Shown here in pieces: positions 44,864 through 53,282 of a stretch of DNA of 64,000 nucleotides (position 1 is its first letter; the number at the start of each line of letters is the position of its first letter). This DNA comes from Shinella zoogloeoides (lineage in GTDB: Bacteria; Pseudomonadota; Alphaproteobacteria; Rhizobiales; Rhizobiaceae): positions 62,001 through 126,000 of the forward strand of contig NZ_CP093531.1 in NCBI RefSeq assembly GCF_022682305.1, given 5' to 3'. The notes below the pieces were generated by a model. It was given only the letters and a program-made list of their open reading frames with translations, did no database searches and had not been told where the DNA came from. Made by a program: the position numbers and the translations under genes.

Positions 44864-45034
44864 ATGCAAACCGACAGCATCGAAAGAGCCCTTGCCGAAG
44901 TCGCCGCCTGCCGCGCGCTCCGGGAAAAGCAGCTCGCCGTTCGCGCCGAGAACCGGCGCAAGCTGGAGGCGGCGACCGCAAAGCCGCTTTACGTGCTGAA
45001 GCACAAAAAGCAGCTTGAACTGCGCCTTCAATGA
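44864..45034 (+). CDS. small hypothetical protein, 56 residues
   Basis: ATG 44864 follows a strong ribosome-binding site (TAGGAGG, 6 bp upstream). The product begins MQTDSIERALAEVAACRALR and is a charged helical protein ending YVLKHKKQLELRLQ. Its stop overlaps the next start as ATGA, which supports both genes. No family is recognised. Confidence 0.65.
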   Translation: MQTDSIERALAEVAACRALREKQLAVRAENRRKLEAATAKPLYVLKHKKQLELRLQ

Positions 45035-45219
45035 GCGAGATATGCCAACAAAAAGAACGCGCCGTGCAAGACGAGGCGATCGAGGTGCTGCGCCTTCACA
45101 ACGGCAATGCGCTCGAGGCATTGAGAACGCTGATCGCCGAGCGTGACACGGTCGAGGAAAGACTTAAGATTGCGATAATCGCAATGGGCCGAGGATTCAC
45201 GCGAGGCTGGCGGCCGTGA
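45031..45219 (+). CDS. small hypothetical protein, 62 residues
   Basis: The product starts MSEICQQKERAVQDEAIEVL and is predicted helical, ending GFTRGWRP. It is coupled by ATGA to the 56-residue gene before it. No family is recognised. Confidence 0.6.
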   Translation: MSEICQQKERAVQDEAIEVLRLHNGNALEALRTLIAERDTVEERLKIAIIAMGRGFTRGWRP

Positions 45220-45295
45220 GCTTCGGGACGCGCTATCTCCGCCCGATTCTGGAATTCAATAACCGACCCCGCTCATACCACCGGGGCCTTGAGTG

Positions 45296-45559
45296 TCATC
45301 GAATGACGGCGGGATGGCAGGTCGCGTCGGCGACATCCAGCCGCCATTGCTCCTCCCACCGTCTGATCCATGCGGATTCCGGCCCATAAACCCCTATCAC
45401 CCTCTGCAGACCGCGTCCGTCGAGGGCGGGGACAAAGCGCACCGTCTCCAGGTCAAGCCGCAACCTGTCGTCTTCCTGCTCATCTCCGGCTATCGCGAGA
45501 TCGTCGGCGATGTCGTCCCAGGTCAGGATGGGGTCGTCATAAACGGGGAGTTCAGCCAT
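45296..45559 (-). CDS. hypothetical protein, 87 residues
   Basis: ATG 45559 opens MAELPVYDDPILTWDDIADD, an acidic start, ending RWEEQWRLDVADATCHPAVI. It overlaps the stop of a 42-codon gene just upstream by 8 bp, which supports this start over an earlier one at 45634. No family is recognised. Confidence 0.55.
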   Translation of the reverse strand: MAELPVYDDPILTWDDIADDLAIAGDEQEDDRLRLDLETVRFVPALDGRGLQRVIGVYGPESAWIRRWEEQWRLDVADATCHPAVIR

Positions 45560-45680
45560 GGTCGCGAACCTCCCGCTCGAATGCATCGATCTCGGCCTGC
45601 CGGGCCTCCGCGACCGGACGCTCGGCCGGGTCATGATACGGCAAGCGCCTCACGGTTGCTTCCATGATGTCCATGGTCAT
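45552..45680 (-). CDS. very small protein, 42 residues
   Basis: The frame encodes MTMDIMEATVRRLPYHDPAE then RPVAEARQAEIDAFEREVRD. Composition is protein-like and helical, and its stop overlaps the start of the 87-residue gene, as is common in this operon. Starts at 45674 and 45665 are also possible. No family is recognised. Confidence 0.5.
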   Translation of the reverse strand: MTMDIMEATVRRLPYHDPAERPVAEARQAEIDAFEREVRDHG

Positions 45681-45761
45681 CCCCATTTCATTCCGCCCTT
45701 GATGGGCCGTTTCTCAAGTGTGCTGCGCCGGTTCCGTCGGCGCAATCCGTCGCCGGCACGA

Positions 45762-46778
45762 TCATCGTTGCTGGCGGCGGGTGGGCAGCGCGCCGTTGTT
45801 GGCGCGGACCATTTCCGCCAGTTCCTCGTCCGTGACGGGGCGGGCACCTTCAACACCGTCGAGGGCACGAAGAACATCGTCGCCGAGGAAGCGGTGCCAT
45901 TCGTCCCAATCCCGCAGAAACCTGCCAACGGATGCTTCCTCGTATCCCCGCCACTGGTTTTCCGCCGCATGTCGAGACATAAGATCGACGACCGCCTCCG
46001 ATGGCCGGGCATCCCTCGGCCCACGGAATTGCCGCACCACATCGCCCGCGAGTTCCAGGGTCGCGATCGGCAGGCCGTCGGGGCCGCGCACCGAGTAGTA
46101 CCTGAAGCGTGAATCCCGGAGCCGGATGTCATAGCCGCCGTGGCTCAGACAGTGGCGCATGCGGGCGCCTTCGATGCGAAGCGCGAGTGGCGTCAGGAGC
46201 TGGACAAGCATATGGCCGGCACCGAGGTCGGCGATTTCGGATTCGTCATCGGGACCCGGCTCGGGAATGGCGACGGCCGGCAGATTGCCGTCGTGGAGCC
46301 TGTCTTCCGGCCGGAACCGGAAGCCCTTGTTCGCTTCACGAACGAGCTGCTCCAGGCTCCCGCACTTCGCCAGCTTTTTCGGCTCGCCGTGAGGATCGTG
46401 AATGTGAAGCCACGGCGCATTGGTCGCCACCGCATAGATCAGCCAGTCGGCGACGTACCAGATATCCGGCGCGTTCCAGCGGAAATAGAGCGCCGCCCGC
46501 CGCTCCCACTTGCGTCGGAGAATCTCGTCCTCTAAGCCGCCGCGGATGGGCCATCCGTCGCTCTGGTGCCAGCGCGGGTCATCGCTGCGATCGGTGGGAT
46601 CGATCACGATCTCGGGATCGATACGGTCCTGCGCGATCCAGAATTTCATGTAAACGCGGCCGAGGCTGGGGGCGATCAGGTTGTCGATCAGCATGTGCTG
46701 GCGGTTGGGAATGTCCAGTTCGCGGCAGAAGGCTTCCACCGCCGGCCGCCATTCAGGATGTTTGCGAGGCGACTTCAT
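45762..46778 (-). CDS. PcfJ-like protein
   Basis: In this 338-residue protein the motif region GARMRHCLSHGGYDIRLRDS then RFRYYSVRGPDGLPIATLEL and VVRQFRGPRDARP matches the PcfJ domain (MxxCv..Y......y.S......a.ATLEl....v.Q.rG). PcfJ proteins are found on conjugative and integrative elements; their function is unknown. ATG 46778 overlaps the AbiEii-like stop as ATGA, fixing the start. It is followed by the two small genes at 45680-45296. Confidence 0.7.
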   Translation of the reverse strand: MKSPRKHPEWRPAVEAFCRELDIPNRQHMLIDNLIAPSLGRVYMKFWIAQDRIDPEIVIDPTDRSDDPRWHQSDGWPIRGGLEDEILRRKWERRAALYFRWNAPDIWYVADWLIYAVATNAPWLHIHDPHGEPKKLAKCGSLEQLVREANKGFRFRPEDRLHDGNLPAVAIPEPGPDDESEIADLGAGHMLVQLLTPLALRIEGARMRHCLSHGGYDIRLRDSRFRYYSVRGPDGLPIATLELAGDVVRQFRGPRDARPSEAVVDLMSRHAAENQWRGYEEASVGRFLRDWDEWHRFLGDDVLRALDGVEGARPVTDEELAEMVRANNGALPTRRQQR

Positions 46779-47674
46779 GCGAACATCCTCGCTACGCTTG
46801 AACCCGGGCGCTGGACCACGAACGGCTTGTGTCTGAGGCCGAGTTCGGCCTTCACCTCGGACCAGAGGTAGGCTGCGTCGATCCACGCCGAGAAGATGGA
46901 AAGCGTGGTCTTTCCCGCCGCCCGGTGCCTTTCCCACGATGGTTCAAGGCGTTGGATCGCGGGCCAATCGAGCGTCGCCGGCAGATCGCGGACATCGATG
47001 CCCCGATAGCGGCAGACGCCGATCATCTCTCGGGCGACGTCCCGGCAATCCACGTCCGCCCAGAGACGCTCGTCGATAACATCCGCGAGGTGCCGGATAC
47101 GGAAATCCGATTCCGGCTGAAACATCACCGCGAGCAGCGTCTCGGCGGCGACGACTTCCAGCGGCTGGCAGGCGATGGCGAGCGGCGGGATGCCCGAGAC
47201 CAGCGACGGAATTTCGGAAAGCTCGATCGCCTCGATGACAGCGCCGGCCCCGCGCCGCGGGTCCATATTGAGGCTGGCGCTGGCGGCGACACCGCCGACC
47301 TTGCCCTCAATGATCCATCGCTCCACGGAGTTGCCGCATCCAGTGTCGGCCTGCGGCACAGGGGCGGTGAAATCCAGCCGCATACCTTCGCGCTCGAGGA
47401 GCCGGGCAATAGTCTCCATGCCGCGCACGATGTCGTCGCACCGGTAGCGGCGGGATATCGCGATATCGGCATCGCGCGTTTCACGAACGGTTTGGTCGAA
47501 CAGCAGTCCGCCTGTCAGCAGGACCGGGGCCGGTCCCATTCCCTGCGCCCAGTACCTCAGAATGCCCTCGACGAGCGTCCTCCCGGCCAGCTTTTCCAGA
47601 TCGAGGCCATGTGTTGTCGCGGCGATCTTGAGGCGCGCATCCAGGCTCTGCGCAATTTCCGATAGCTTCTCCAT
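46775..47674 (-). CDS. AbiEii/AbiGii-type nucleotidyltransferase
   Basis: The 299-residue protein has the nucleotidyltransferase core PAPVLLTGGLLFDQTVRETR then DADIAISR (GG...RxTxDxD), as in AbiEii toxins. A second conserved block follows near PPLAIACQPLEVVAAETLLA and the DFRIRHLADVIDERLW helix, equivalent to the family's (K)..R.kDl.D motif. AbiEii normally works with an AbiEi antitoxin in phage abortive infection; none is adjacent. The gene is coupled to the PcfJ-like gene. ATG 47674 follows a GAGGAG ribosome-binding site. Confidence 0.72.
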   Translation of the reverse strand: MEKLSEIAQSLDARLKIAATTHGLDLEKLAGRTLVEGILRYWAQGMGPAPVLLTGGLLFDQTVRETRDADIAISRRYRCDDIVRGMETIARLLEREGMRLDFTAPVPQADTGCGNSVERWIIEGKVGGVAASASLNMDPRRGAGAVIEAIELSEIPSLVSGIPPLAIACQPLEVVAAETLLAVMFQPESDFRIRHLADVIDERLWADVDCRDVAREMIGVCRYRGIDVRDLPATLDWPAIQRLEPSWERHRAAGKTTLSIFSAWIDAAYLWSEVKAELGLRHKPFVVQRPGSSVARMFA

Positions 47675-47738
47675 TGTCGATCTCCTCAAATTTATCGGCT
47701 GCGGAGATCATCCGACGTCGGCTTGCAAGGAACGACGT

Positions 47739-47746
47739 CACTACGT
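47739..47746. promoter_or_regulatory. CACTACGT motif upstream of AbiEii-like gene
   Basis: The octamer lies 65 bp before the 47674 start, next to GCTTGCAAGGAAC, a 13-mer that also precedes the 48176 gene. It matches the paired octamers at 48195-48215. Confidence 0.4.
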
Positions 47747-47822
47747 GCTTTTACGAAAGCCGGATTCAGAACCATGAAGTAACGGGGGGAGGTCGGAGAA
47801 AAAGCACGGTTCGAAAACAAGG

Positions 47823-48176
47823 TCATGTTGCCGGCGGAAACCCTCCCGGATTTGCCACCCTGTCGGCCGGTCCGTTCACCAGAGGAACAAGCATCTCGGC
47901 ATCCATGCGCCGAACCCGACGACGGACCTGGCGGGTGGCGTGCTCGACGGCATAACCCTTCGAGACCAGGAAGTTTATGGCCATCAGTTCCATGCCCGAT
48001 GCACGCGTTACGTCACGCTTCGAGCGGCGCGCCTCCGCGACGTGCCGGTACACGGTGACCGCGGCCGCCAGGGCCGTGTCGACGGCATCGGTCTCGGGCC
48101 GGCGTTCCCTCTTGACCTTCTTGCGCCATTGCCGGGTCGCTTCCTGTCCCCGGCTCCCGCTCTCCGCTCTCGGCAT
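47823..48176 (-). CDS. hypothetical basic protein, 117 residues
   Basis: The protein begins MPRAESGSRGQEATRQWRKK, is strongly basic at the N-terminus, and continues with YRHVAEARRSKRDVTRASGM then NFLVSKGYAVEHATRQVRRR. Nucleic-acid binding is plausible. ATG 48176 follows a GAGGA ribosome-binding site; a GTG at 48197 lies inside a repeat motif and is less likely. It precedes the AbiEii-like gene by about 150 bp with its own similar upstream motif, so they may be co-regulated. Confidence 0.55.
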   Translation of the reverse strand: MPRAESGSRGQEATRQWRKKVKRERRPETDAVDTALAAAVTVYRHVAEARRSKRDVTRASGMELMAINFLVSKGYAVEHATRQVRRRVRRMDAEMLVPLVNGPADRVANPGGFPPAT

Positions 48177-48194
48177 TTTCGTCGTTCCTCTTGT

Positions 48195-48215
48195 CACTAC
48201 GTATGATCACTACGT
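48195..48215. promoter_or_regulatory. tandem CACTACGT motifs
   Basis: Two CACTACGT octamers (48195-48202, 48208-48215) spaced 13 bp start to start lie 19-39 bp before the 48176 start. They fit a repeated operator. Confidence 0.5.
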
Positions 48216-48738
48216 GAGATTGGGTGGAGCGCTTGCAAGGAACCAGGCCGGCGTGGTCGTTGCTTTTCCGCGGAGAGGTCGCAATCGTTCCGGAAAGCCT
48301 GGGGAATGTCAGATATCTGAGACGCAAGAGCGTCTTGTGTCGCATCTGCGCGACATAAGCGGGGTAGGAGTGTCGATCACGACCATCCCGTGTTGCCGGT
48401 AAACGCGCCAGGCGCTTCCAATCATGCGGTGCACTGCATCTTGCCTTTCTCCGATTTGAGCGCACGCCGATTCAATTTGAGGATGGGACATCCGTGTCCC
48501 ATTCGTAAATTGAAAAACGTTGGATCAAGTTTCTTTGCGCTCCAGCAACGCCGACAGGCCCGGTTCGACCAATCGCACGCTGGAAACTGTCTGCAACAGG
48601 TTGCCGGCCGCGCCTCGCGTTGAGGATTGCGATTATGACGGGCAGAGAGGAGAGGATCGGCGCGCGGGACAGGGCCGCGATGTGACACGGGGAGACGCTG
48701 GCCGGCCAGCAGGTCGCGTGCAATTGAGGGGCTGCACC
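48216..48738. other. region left of IS66, no gene supported
   Basis: About 520 bp with no convincing coding frame. GCTTGCAAGGAAC occurs at 48231-48243. The right part abuts the IS66 element and may be part of a sequence it interrupts. Confidence 0.35.
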
Positions 48739-48796
48739 GTAAGCATCCGACGGCGGCCGCCTTGAGGGCGTGATGTGAATCTGTCGTTTTGTCCTT

Positions 48797-49201
48797 ATGG
48801 ACAGGCATAAGGACAGTTTTGGGACACCGGTGAGCCGGTTGGCGATCGTCGATACGGGGCGGCGGCGGCGCTTCACCGACGAGGCGAAGCTCCAAATTCT
48901 TGAAGAAGGCTTTTCTGGCGATGGTCGCCAGGTCTCCGCGACGGCGGTGAAGCATGGGGTTTCCCGCTCGCAACTGTACCGCTGGCGTCAGTTGGCACAG
49001 GCCGGCAATCTTGGCAGCATTCGGATCGAGGGCTTCGTACCGGCGTTGATCACGCCGGACGTGCCGGGTCCATCGAATCCGGTAGTGGGTAGCGGCCGCA
49101 TGGAGGTACTGAGCGCAAACGGCCGGCGCGTCATTGTCGAGCGCGACGTTGATGTCGATGCGCTGCTGCGAATCCTGCGCGGGCTGGAGACGCTGCGATG
49201 A
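48797..49201 (+). CDS. tnpA: IS66-family accessory protein TnpA
   Basis: The 134-residue protein with an N-terminal HTH (RRRRFTDEAKLQILEEGFSG then ATAVKHGVSRSQLYRWRQLA) belongs to the IS66 OrfA group. It is required for transposition but is not the catalytic subunit. Its stop overlaps the tnpB start as ATGA. Confidence 0.9.
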   Translation: MDRHKDSFGTPVSRLAIVDTGRRRRFTDEAKLQILEEGFSGDGRQVSATAVKHGVSRSQLYRWRQLAQAGNLGSIRIEGFVPALITPDVPGPSNPVVGSGRMEVLSANGRRVIVERDVDVDALLRILRGLETLR

Positions 49202-49542
49202 TCTCGATCCCGACAGGCGTTCGGGTGTGGTTGGCGACGGGCCATACGGACATGCGGTGCGGGTTCCCGTCGCTGGCGCTGCGGGTGCAGGAGGTGCTGA
49301 AGCATGACCCGCTGGGCGGCCATCTGTTCTGCTTCAGGGGCAAGCGCGGCGATCTGATCAAGGTCGTTTGGCACGATGGCCAGGGGGCCTGCCTGTTCAC
49401 GAAAAAATTGGAACGAGGAAGGTTTATCTGGCCTTCCGCCGAGGGTGGCGCGGTGGCAATCTCGTCGGCGCAGCTTTCCTATCTACTGTCCGGAATTGAC
49501 TGGCGCGCGCCGCAGGAAACCTGGCGTCCCAGCCGGGTCTGA
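49198..49542 (+). CDS. tnpB: IS66-family accessory protein TnpB
   Basis: The 114-residue protein includes GVRVWLATGHTDMRCGFPSL, FCFRGKRGDLIKVVWHDGQG and CLFTKKLERGRFIWP. These are the conserved IS66 Orf2 motifs. It is coupled to tnpA by ATGA and lies 47 bp before tnpC. Confidence 0.93.
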   Translation: MISIPTGVRVWLATGHTDMRCGFPSLALRVQEVLKHDPLGGHLFCFRGKRGDLIKVVWHDGQGACLFTKKLERGRFIWPSAEGGAVAISSAQLSYLLSGIDWRAPQETWRPSRV

Positions 49543-49589
49543 CTGCATTTATGCATTGATATTGCTGTGAAATCTGATTCAATGTCGTC

Positions 49590-51242
49590 GTGACATTGCC
49601 GCCGCTTTCCTTGCCATCGGACCTTGCCAGCGCTCATGCGGCGCTGCTGTTCGAACGCGCCGCGCGGCTCCAGGCTGAAGCGGAAGCTGCCAACGCGAAG
49701 GCGCGGCTGTCCAGCATCGAGGCGTTGAACACGCATTTGCAGTTGCTGATCGGCAAGCTGGAGCGCGAGAAGTACGGGCCGCGCCGCGAACGCACGCAGC
49801 GGCTGATAGACCAGTTGGAACTGCAGCTCGAGGAGCTCGTGGCGTCGGCCGCCGAGGACGAACTGGCGGCGCAAGAGGCCGCCGCTAAAACGCAGTCCGT
49901 ACGTGCCCTCGTCCGCAAGCGTCCGGTGCGCAAGCCGTGGCCCGAAGACGTCGAGCGCGAACGCATCGTCATCGAAGCGCCGTCGGCATGTGCCTGCTGC
50001 GGTGGCTCGCGGCTGTCGAAGCTGGGCGAAGACGTGACGGAAACGCTGGAGGAGATCCCGCGCCGCTTCAAGGTGATCGAGACGGTGCGCGAGAAGTTTA
50101 CCTGCCGCGATTGCGAGGCGATCAGCCAGGCTCCCGCACCGTTCCATGCCACGCCGCGTGGCTTCATCGGGCCTCAACTGCTGGCAACGATCATGTTCGA
50201 CAAGTTCGGTCAGCACATCCCGCTGAACCGCCAGAGCACGCGCTTCAAATGCGAGGGCATCGACCTATCGACCCAGACGCTGGCCGATCAGGTCGGCCAC
50301 GTCACTTTCGCCGTCAAGCCGCTCTTCGACCTGATCGAGGCCCATGTGTTCGAGGCCGACCGGCTTCATGGCGATGATACGACGATCCCGATCCTGGCCA
50401 AGGGCAAATGCACAACCGGGCGTATCTGGGTTTACGTGCGCGATGATCAGCCCTTCGCAGGACCTGCGCCGCCGGCTGCAGTGTTCTACGCCTCCAGTGA
50501 CCGGCGTGGTGAGCACCCGCAAAGGCATCTGGCCGAGTTCAGCGGCATCCTTCAGGCCGACTGCTACAACGGCTTCAATCCGCTGTTCGACCGGACGAAG
50601 AAACAGATGCCGGCGACGCCTGCATTCTGCTTCGCCCATGCGCGCCGGAAGTTCTTCGAGCTAGCCGATGTGGCTCGCAACGCCCGGCGCGGAAAAGGAG
50701 CCAAACCGATCTCGCCGGTGGCCCTTGAAGCCGTCAAGCGCATCGATGCCTTGTTCGCCATCGAGCGCGAGATCAACGGCCTGAGCGCGGCCGAGCGGTT
50801 CGCCGTCCGGCAGGAAAAGAGCAAGCCGCTGCTGGGTGATATGGAGGAATGGTTGCGCGCCGAGCGGGCCAGCCTGTCGCGCTCATCGCCGGTGAGCGGA
50901 CCGATCGACTACATGCTGTCGCGCTGGGCCGACTTTGCCCGCTATGCGGACGACGGCAGAACCTGCATGACGAACAATGCCGCGGAAAGAGCGCTGCGCG
51001 GCGTAGCTTGCGGCAGAAAGGCATGGCTCTTCGCCGGTTCCGAGCGCGGCGCAGACCGTGCCGCCGTCATGCTCACCCTCATCATGACCGCACGGCTGAA
51101 TGACGTGGACCCTAAGGCCTGGCTCGCCGATGTCCTTGCCCACATCGCAGATCTCCCTGCCTCGCGTCTCCATGAAATGCTCCCTTGGGAGTGGAAGAGG
51201 CTGCGCCAGGCCGAAATCCAGGCTCGTCAGCAGGCCGCCTGA
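49590..51242 (+). CDS. tnpC: IS66-family transposase TnpC
   Basis: The 550-residue DDE transposase starts with GTG 49590. An N-terminal coiled region (EREKYGPRRERTQRLIDQLE) is followed by a zinc-finger region (CACCGG, FTCRDCE). The catalytic part has Asp in EADRLHGDDTTIPILAKGK, Asp in LQADCYNGFNPLF and Glu in TNNAAERALRGVACGRK. It appears intact, so the element may be active. Confidence 0.93.
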   Translation: MTLPPLSLPSDLASAHAALLFERAARLQAEAEAANAKARLSSIEALNTHLQLLIGKLEREKYGPRRERTQRLIDQLELQLEELVASAAEDELAAQEAAAKTQSVRALVRKRPVRKPWPEDVERERIVIEAPSACACCGGSRLSKLGEDVTETLEEIPRRFKVIETVREKFTCRDCEAISQAPAPFHATPRGFIGPQLLATIMFDKFGQHIPLNRQSTRFKCEGIDLSTQTLADQVGHVTFAVKPLFDLIEAHVFEADRLHGDDTTIPILAKGKCTTGRIWVYVRDDQPFAGPAPPAAVFYASSDRRGEHPQRHLAEFSGILQADCYNGFNPLFDRTKKQMPATPAFCFAHARRKFFELADVARNARRGKGAKPISPVALEAVKRIDALFAIEREINGLSAAERFAVRQEKSKPLLGDMEEWLRAERASLSRSSPVSGPIDYMLSRWADFARYADDGRTCMTNNAAERALRGVACGRKAWLFAGSERGADRAAVMLTLIMTARLNDVDPKAWLADVLAHIADLPASRLHEMLPWEWKRLRQAEIQARQQAA

Positions 51243-51438
51243 ACCCGCTCCCCCTTCATCATAGGGACGTTCAACATCGCGCGCGCGTCTCTCGCCCGCG
51301 TGACTGCTCGGATGCTTACGCTGCACCTACGTGCCGATAAGGTCGGCCCTCAATGGGATGCCTGCCGCCCCCGAACGCCGAGGGAGCGTTGGCAACTGCG
51401 GTTTTATGGATCGCACGGACAGCAGGCCCCGTCGTCCA

Positions 51439-51798
51439 TCACGCTGGCCTGAACAGTCTCGGCCTGATCTTTCCAGCCCTGATTTTATCGGCGATCGTGG
51501 CCGGTGCGTCAGGATCATGGGCGAAGACGGTGGCGAGCGCCTGGCGGATGATATCGGCCCCATCACCTCCGCTCGAAAGGATGTGCATGGCTGCATCGCC
51601 GAGAACGTCCCGAACATGCCGGCGGTTGACCGGTACGATGCCGCCGGCAAGCGCTGCGGCCACCCTCTGGCGGCTCCTGGCCGTAGCTTTGGCCTGATAC
51701 CGACGTCTCCTCTCCCGAGGGAGTTTGCGGATAGGAGTTGAACGAACGGCTTCATCGATCAGTTCGGCGAGGAGATGAAGGTCGTAGGGAATGGCCAT
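51439..51798 (-). CDS. hypothetical basic protein, 119 residues
   Basis: The product begins MAIPYDLHLLAELIDEAVRS, then a basic RERRRRYQAKATARSRQRVA and FAHDPDAPATIADKIRAGKI. No family is recognised. The upstream region (51800-52210) is a long repeated sequence shared with 53276-54610, so its promoter may lie in that repeat. Confidence 0.5.
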   Translation of the reverse strand: MAIPYDLHLLAELIDEAVRSTPIRKLPRERRRRYQAKATARSRQRVAAALAGGIVPVNRRHVRDVLGDAAMHILSSGGDGADIIRQALATVFAHDPDAPATIADKIRAGKIRPRLFRPA

Positions 51799-51825
51799 GG
51801 CACGGTCTCGGTCGGGGATACGACG

Positions 51826-52210
51826 ATGATGGCCACCGGCGGGGGCCGGCGCAACGGGGAGAAGCGCCACGGCCCGATGGCCGGATCAGCGGCGGCGGCC
51901 CAGCACTACGGGTTTCCGCGATCTCGACCCGGGAGGCAAAAAAAAGCGAAGCGCCCCGTCTGAATCGAAATCCAGCCCGGCGTTGCCGCATCGTCCCCTC
52001 GCGTGCACGCATACACGCGCGCCCACGCACTCCCATTTAGAATTAGCGGCCGGAATCCCGATTTCGGGAAGAAAAAATCCCGGTTTCCCTTGGATTTGTC
52101 AGCAATTTAAAATCCCATAAACCCCGGATTTCCCTCGCGTCAACGGATTTTGACATCCCGCAAACCCCAGGTTTCGGCCTTAACATCCCATGCTTCTGAA
52201 GCAGCGGATG
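51826..52210. repeat. long direct repeat, copy 1
   Basis: About 380 bp that recurs, with substitutions, at 53276-53630 plus 54562-54610. Shared blocks include GGCGCAACGGGGAGAA, AGCGAAGCGCCCCGTCTGAA, CCCTCGCGTGCACGCATAC, TTAAAATCCCATAAACCCCG and TTAACATCCCATGCTTCTGA. It ends in ATCCC...AAACCCC units that look like iterons. It is non-coding. Confidence 0.8.
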
Positions 52211-52411
52211 TTACTTAAAATGCCGCCGCCTACACGGACAGATGAGCGGTCTCCGATCGATGTCGCCTATCAGCGCGAAGCATGGCCCTGGGCAGACAGG
52301 CCGATTGCAGAGGGGACCTAACACATCCAAACCGGTGACCCGATGCAAGGGTGAGTGGGACCGTGATGACGATGCCCGAGGTCGTCGTGTCTGAGAATGC
52401 CATTGCAAATA

Positions 52412-52440
52412 TTGACATCCAATAAGATGTCCATAAATTA
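52412..52440 (+). promoter_or_regulatory. promoter with overlapping palindromic operator for the PIN gene
   Basis: A TTGACA -35 box at 52412 is followed 16 bp later by TAAATT at 52434. GACATC and GATGTC (52414-52419, 52426-52431) form an inverted repeat over the -35 and spacer. The start codon at 52447 lies about 7 bp after the -10 with no ribosome-binding site, so the mRNA may be leaderless. Confidence 0.55.
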
Positions 52441-52446
52441 TCTCCC

Positions 52447-52866
52447 ATGAGGCTTGTTCTGGACACCAACGTGATCGTGGCTGCTTTCCGCAGCCGTTAC
52501 GGAGTAAGCAATCTGCTGCTGCGGGCCGTTGACCAGGGAGTGCTGACACCACTTTGCTCGACTGCGCTGTTTCTGGAATACGAGGCTGTTCTGAGCCGTG
52601 AGGAAACCCGGAATGTGACGGGACACAGCCTGGACGATGTTGCGGCGGTGATGAGTGCGCTCGCGGCAGGTGCCGAGGGTATCGATATCTCGTTTCGGAC
52701 ACGGCCCATGTTGTCTGATGTTGCCGACGAGATGGTGCTGGAGGCGGCGCTGAATGGGCAGGCCGAGGCCATCGTGACGCATAACGTCAAGGACTTCCGC
52801 CCGGCCCTCGCACTGGGTGTCGCCATCGCAACACCGGGAGAGATTGTCAGGAGACTGAGCACATGA
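52447..52866 (+). CDS. PIN-domain toxin (COG1569-type)
   Basis: The 139-residue protein has the PIN acidic residues: Asp in MRLVLDTNVIVAAFRS, Glu in FLEYEAVLSREETR, Asp in RPMLSDVADEMVLEAALNG and Asp in TSHNVKDF-like VTHNVKDFRPA. This is the putative toxin family of PIN-HicB-like modules, acting as metal-dependent RNases. It overlaps its downstream partner by ATGA. Toxin-first order, with the antitoxin second, is normal for this family. Confidence 0.82.
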   Translation: MRLVLDTNVIVAAFRSRYGVSNLLLRAVDQGVLTPLCSTALFLEYEAVLSREETRNVTGHSLDDVAAVMSALAAGAEGIDISFRTRPMLSDVADEMVLEAALNGQAEAIVTHNVKDFRPALALGVAIATPGEIVRRLST

Positions 52867-53123
52867 CGCAGACCCAACGCTACAAGTATCCGCTGCAGCT
52901 GCCGCAATCCCTGAAGGAAACGGCGACGCGCCTTGCCATGGAAGACGGCGTTTCGCTCAACCAGTGGATCGTCTCGGCCGTCGCACAGAAGATCGGCGCG
53001 GTGGAGACGGCGACCGATTTCCTCAAGGCGCGCGCAGGCACGGCAAAGCGTGGCGACCTCACGCGGCTTCTGGACCGGGCACCTGACGTGCCGCCGATGC
53101 CGCAGGATGCCATCAAGGACTGA
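52863..53123 (+). CDS. HicB/RHH-like antitoxin partner
   Basis: The 86-residue protein contains YPLQLPQSLKETATRLAMED then GVSLNQWIVSAVAQKIGAVE, a ribbon-helix-helix domain as in HicB/Arc-type antitoxins. The C-terminal tail (LLDRAPDVPPMPQDAIKD) would contact the toxin. It is coupled to the PIN gene by ATGA, and should bind the palindrome at 52414-52431. Confidence 0.78.
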   Translation: MTQTQRYKYPLQLPQSLKETATRLAMEDGVSLNQWIVSAVAQKIGAVETATDFLKARAGTAKRGDLTRLLDRAPDVPPMPQDAIKD

Positions 53124-53141
53124 CCGAACGAAGATCACTCT

Positions 53142-53282
53142 ATGACCCGCGCTGCTCTTTACGCCGGCTATTCCGACAACAAGTAGACGAGACCGCTATC
53201 GAGAACCGGTTCCGGCTCTGCCAGGGACATGCGGCGCGGAAGCACTGGCAGATTGTCGACTCCCACGAGGATGCGGCGATGA
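53142..53282 (+). pseudogene. large serine recombinase, N-terminal remnant
   Basis: The frame opens MTRAALYAGYSDNK and stops; a second frame continues as AIENRFRLCQGHAARKHWQI then VDSHEDAAMM. Together these match the start of a recombinase-family protein (RAALYARYSSDNQ...SIEDQFRLCREHA), with the catalytic Ser in the YS pair. An indel and loss of all downstream domains make it a relic. Copy 2 of the long repeat begins where it ends. Confidence 0.7.

Larger units (their letters stand above)
48739..51319. mobile_element. IS66-family insertion sequence, complete
   Basis: The ends read GTAAGCATCCGA on the left and, on the opposite strand, GTAAGCATCCGA on the right. An 8-bp duplication GCTGCACC flanks it (48731-48738 and 51320-51327), the size expected for IS66. 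It carries tnpA, tnpB and tnpC. Length 2581 bp. Confidence 0.93.

Noticed and set aside
48422..48973. 183-codon minus frame across the IS66 left end
   Set aside because: It crosses the IS boundary and target duplication, so it cannot predate the insertion; it is also low complexity.
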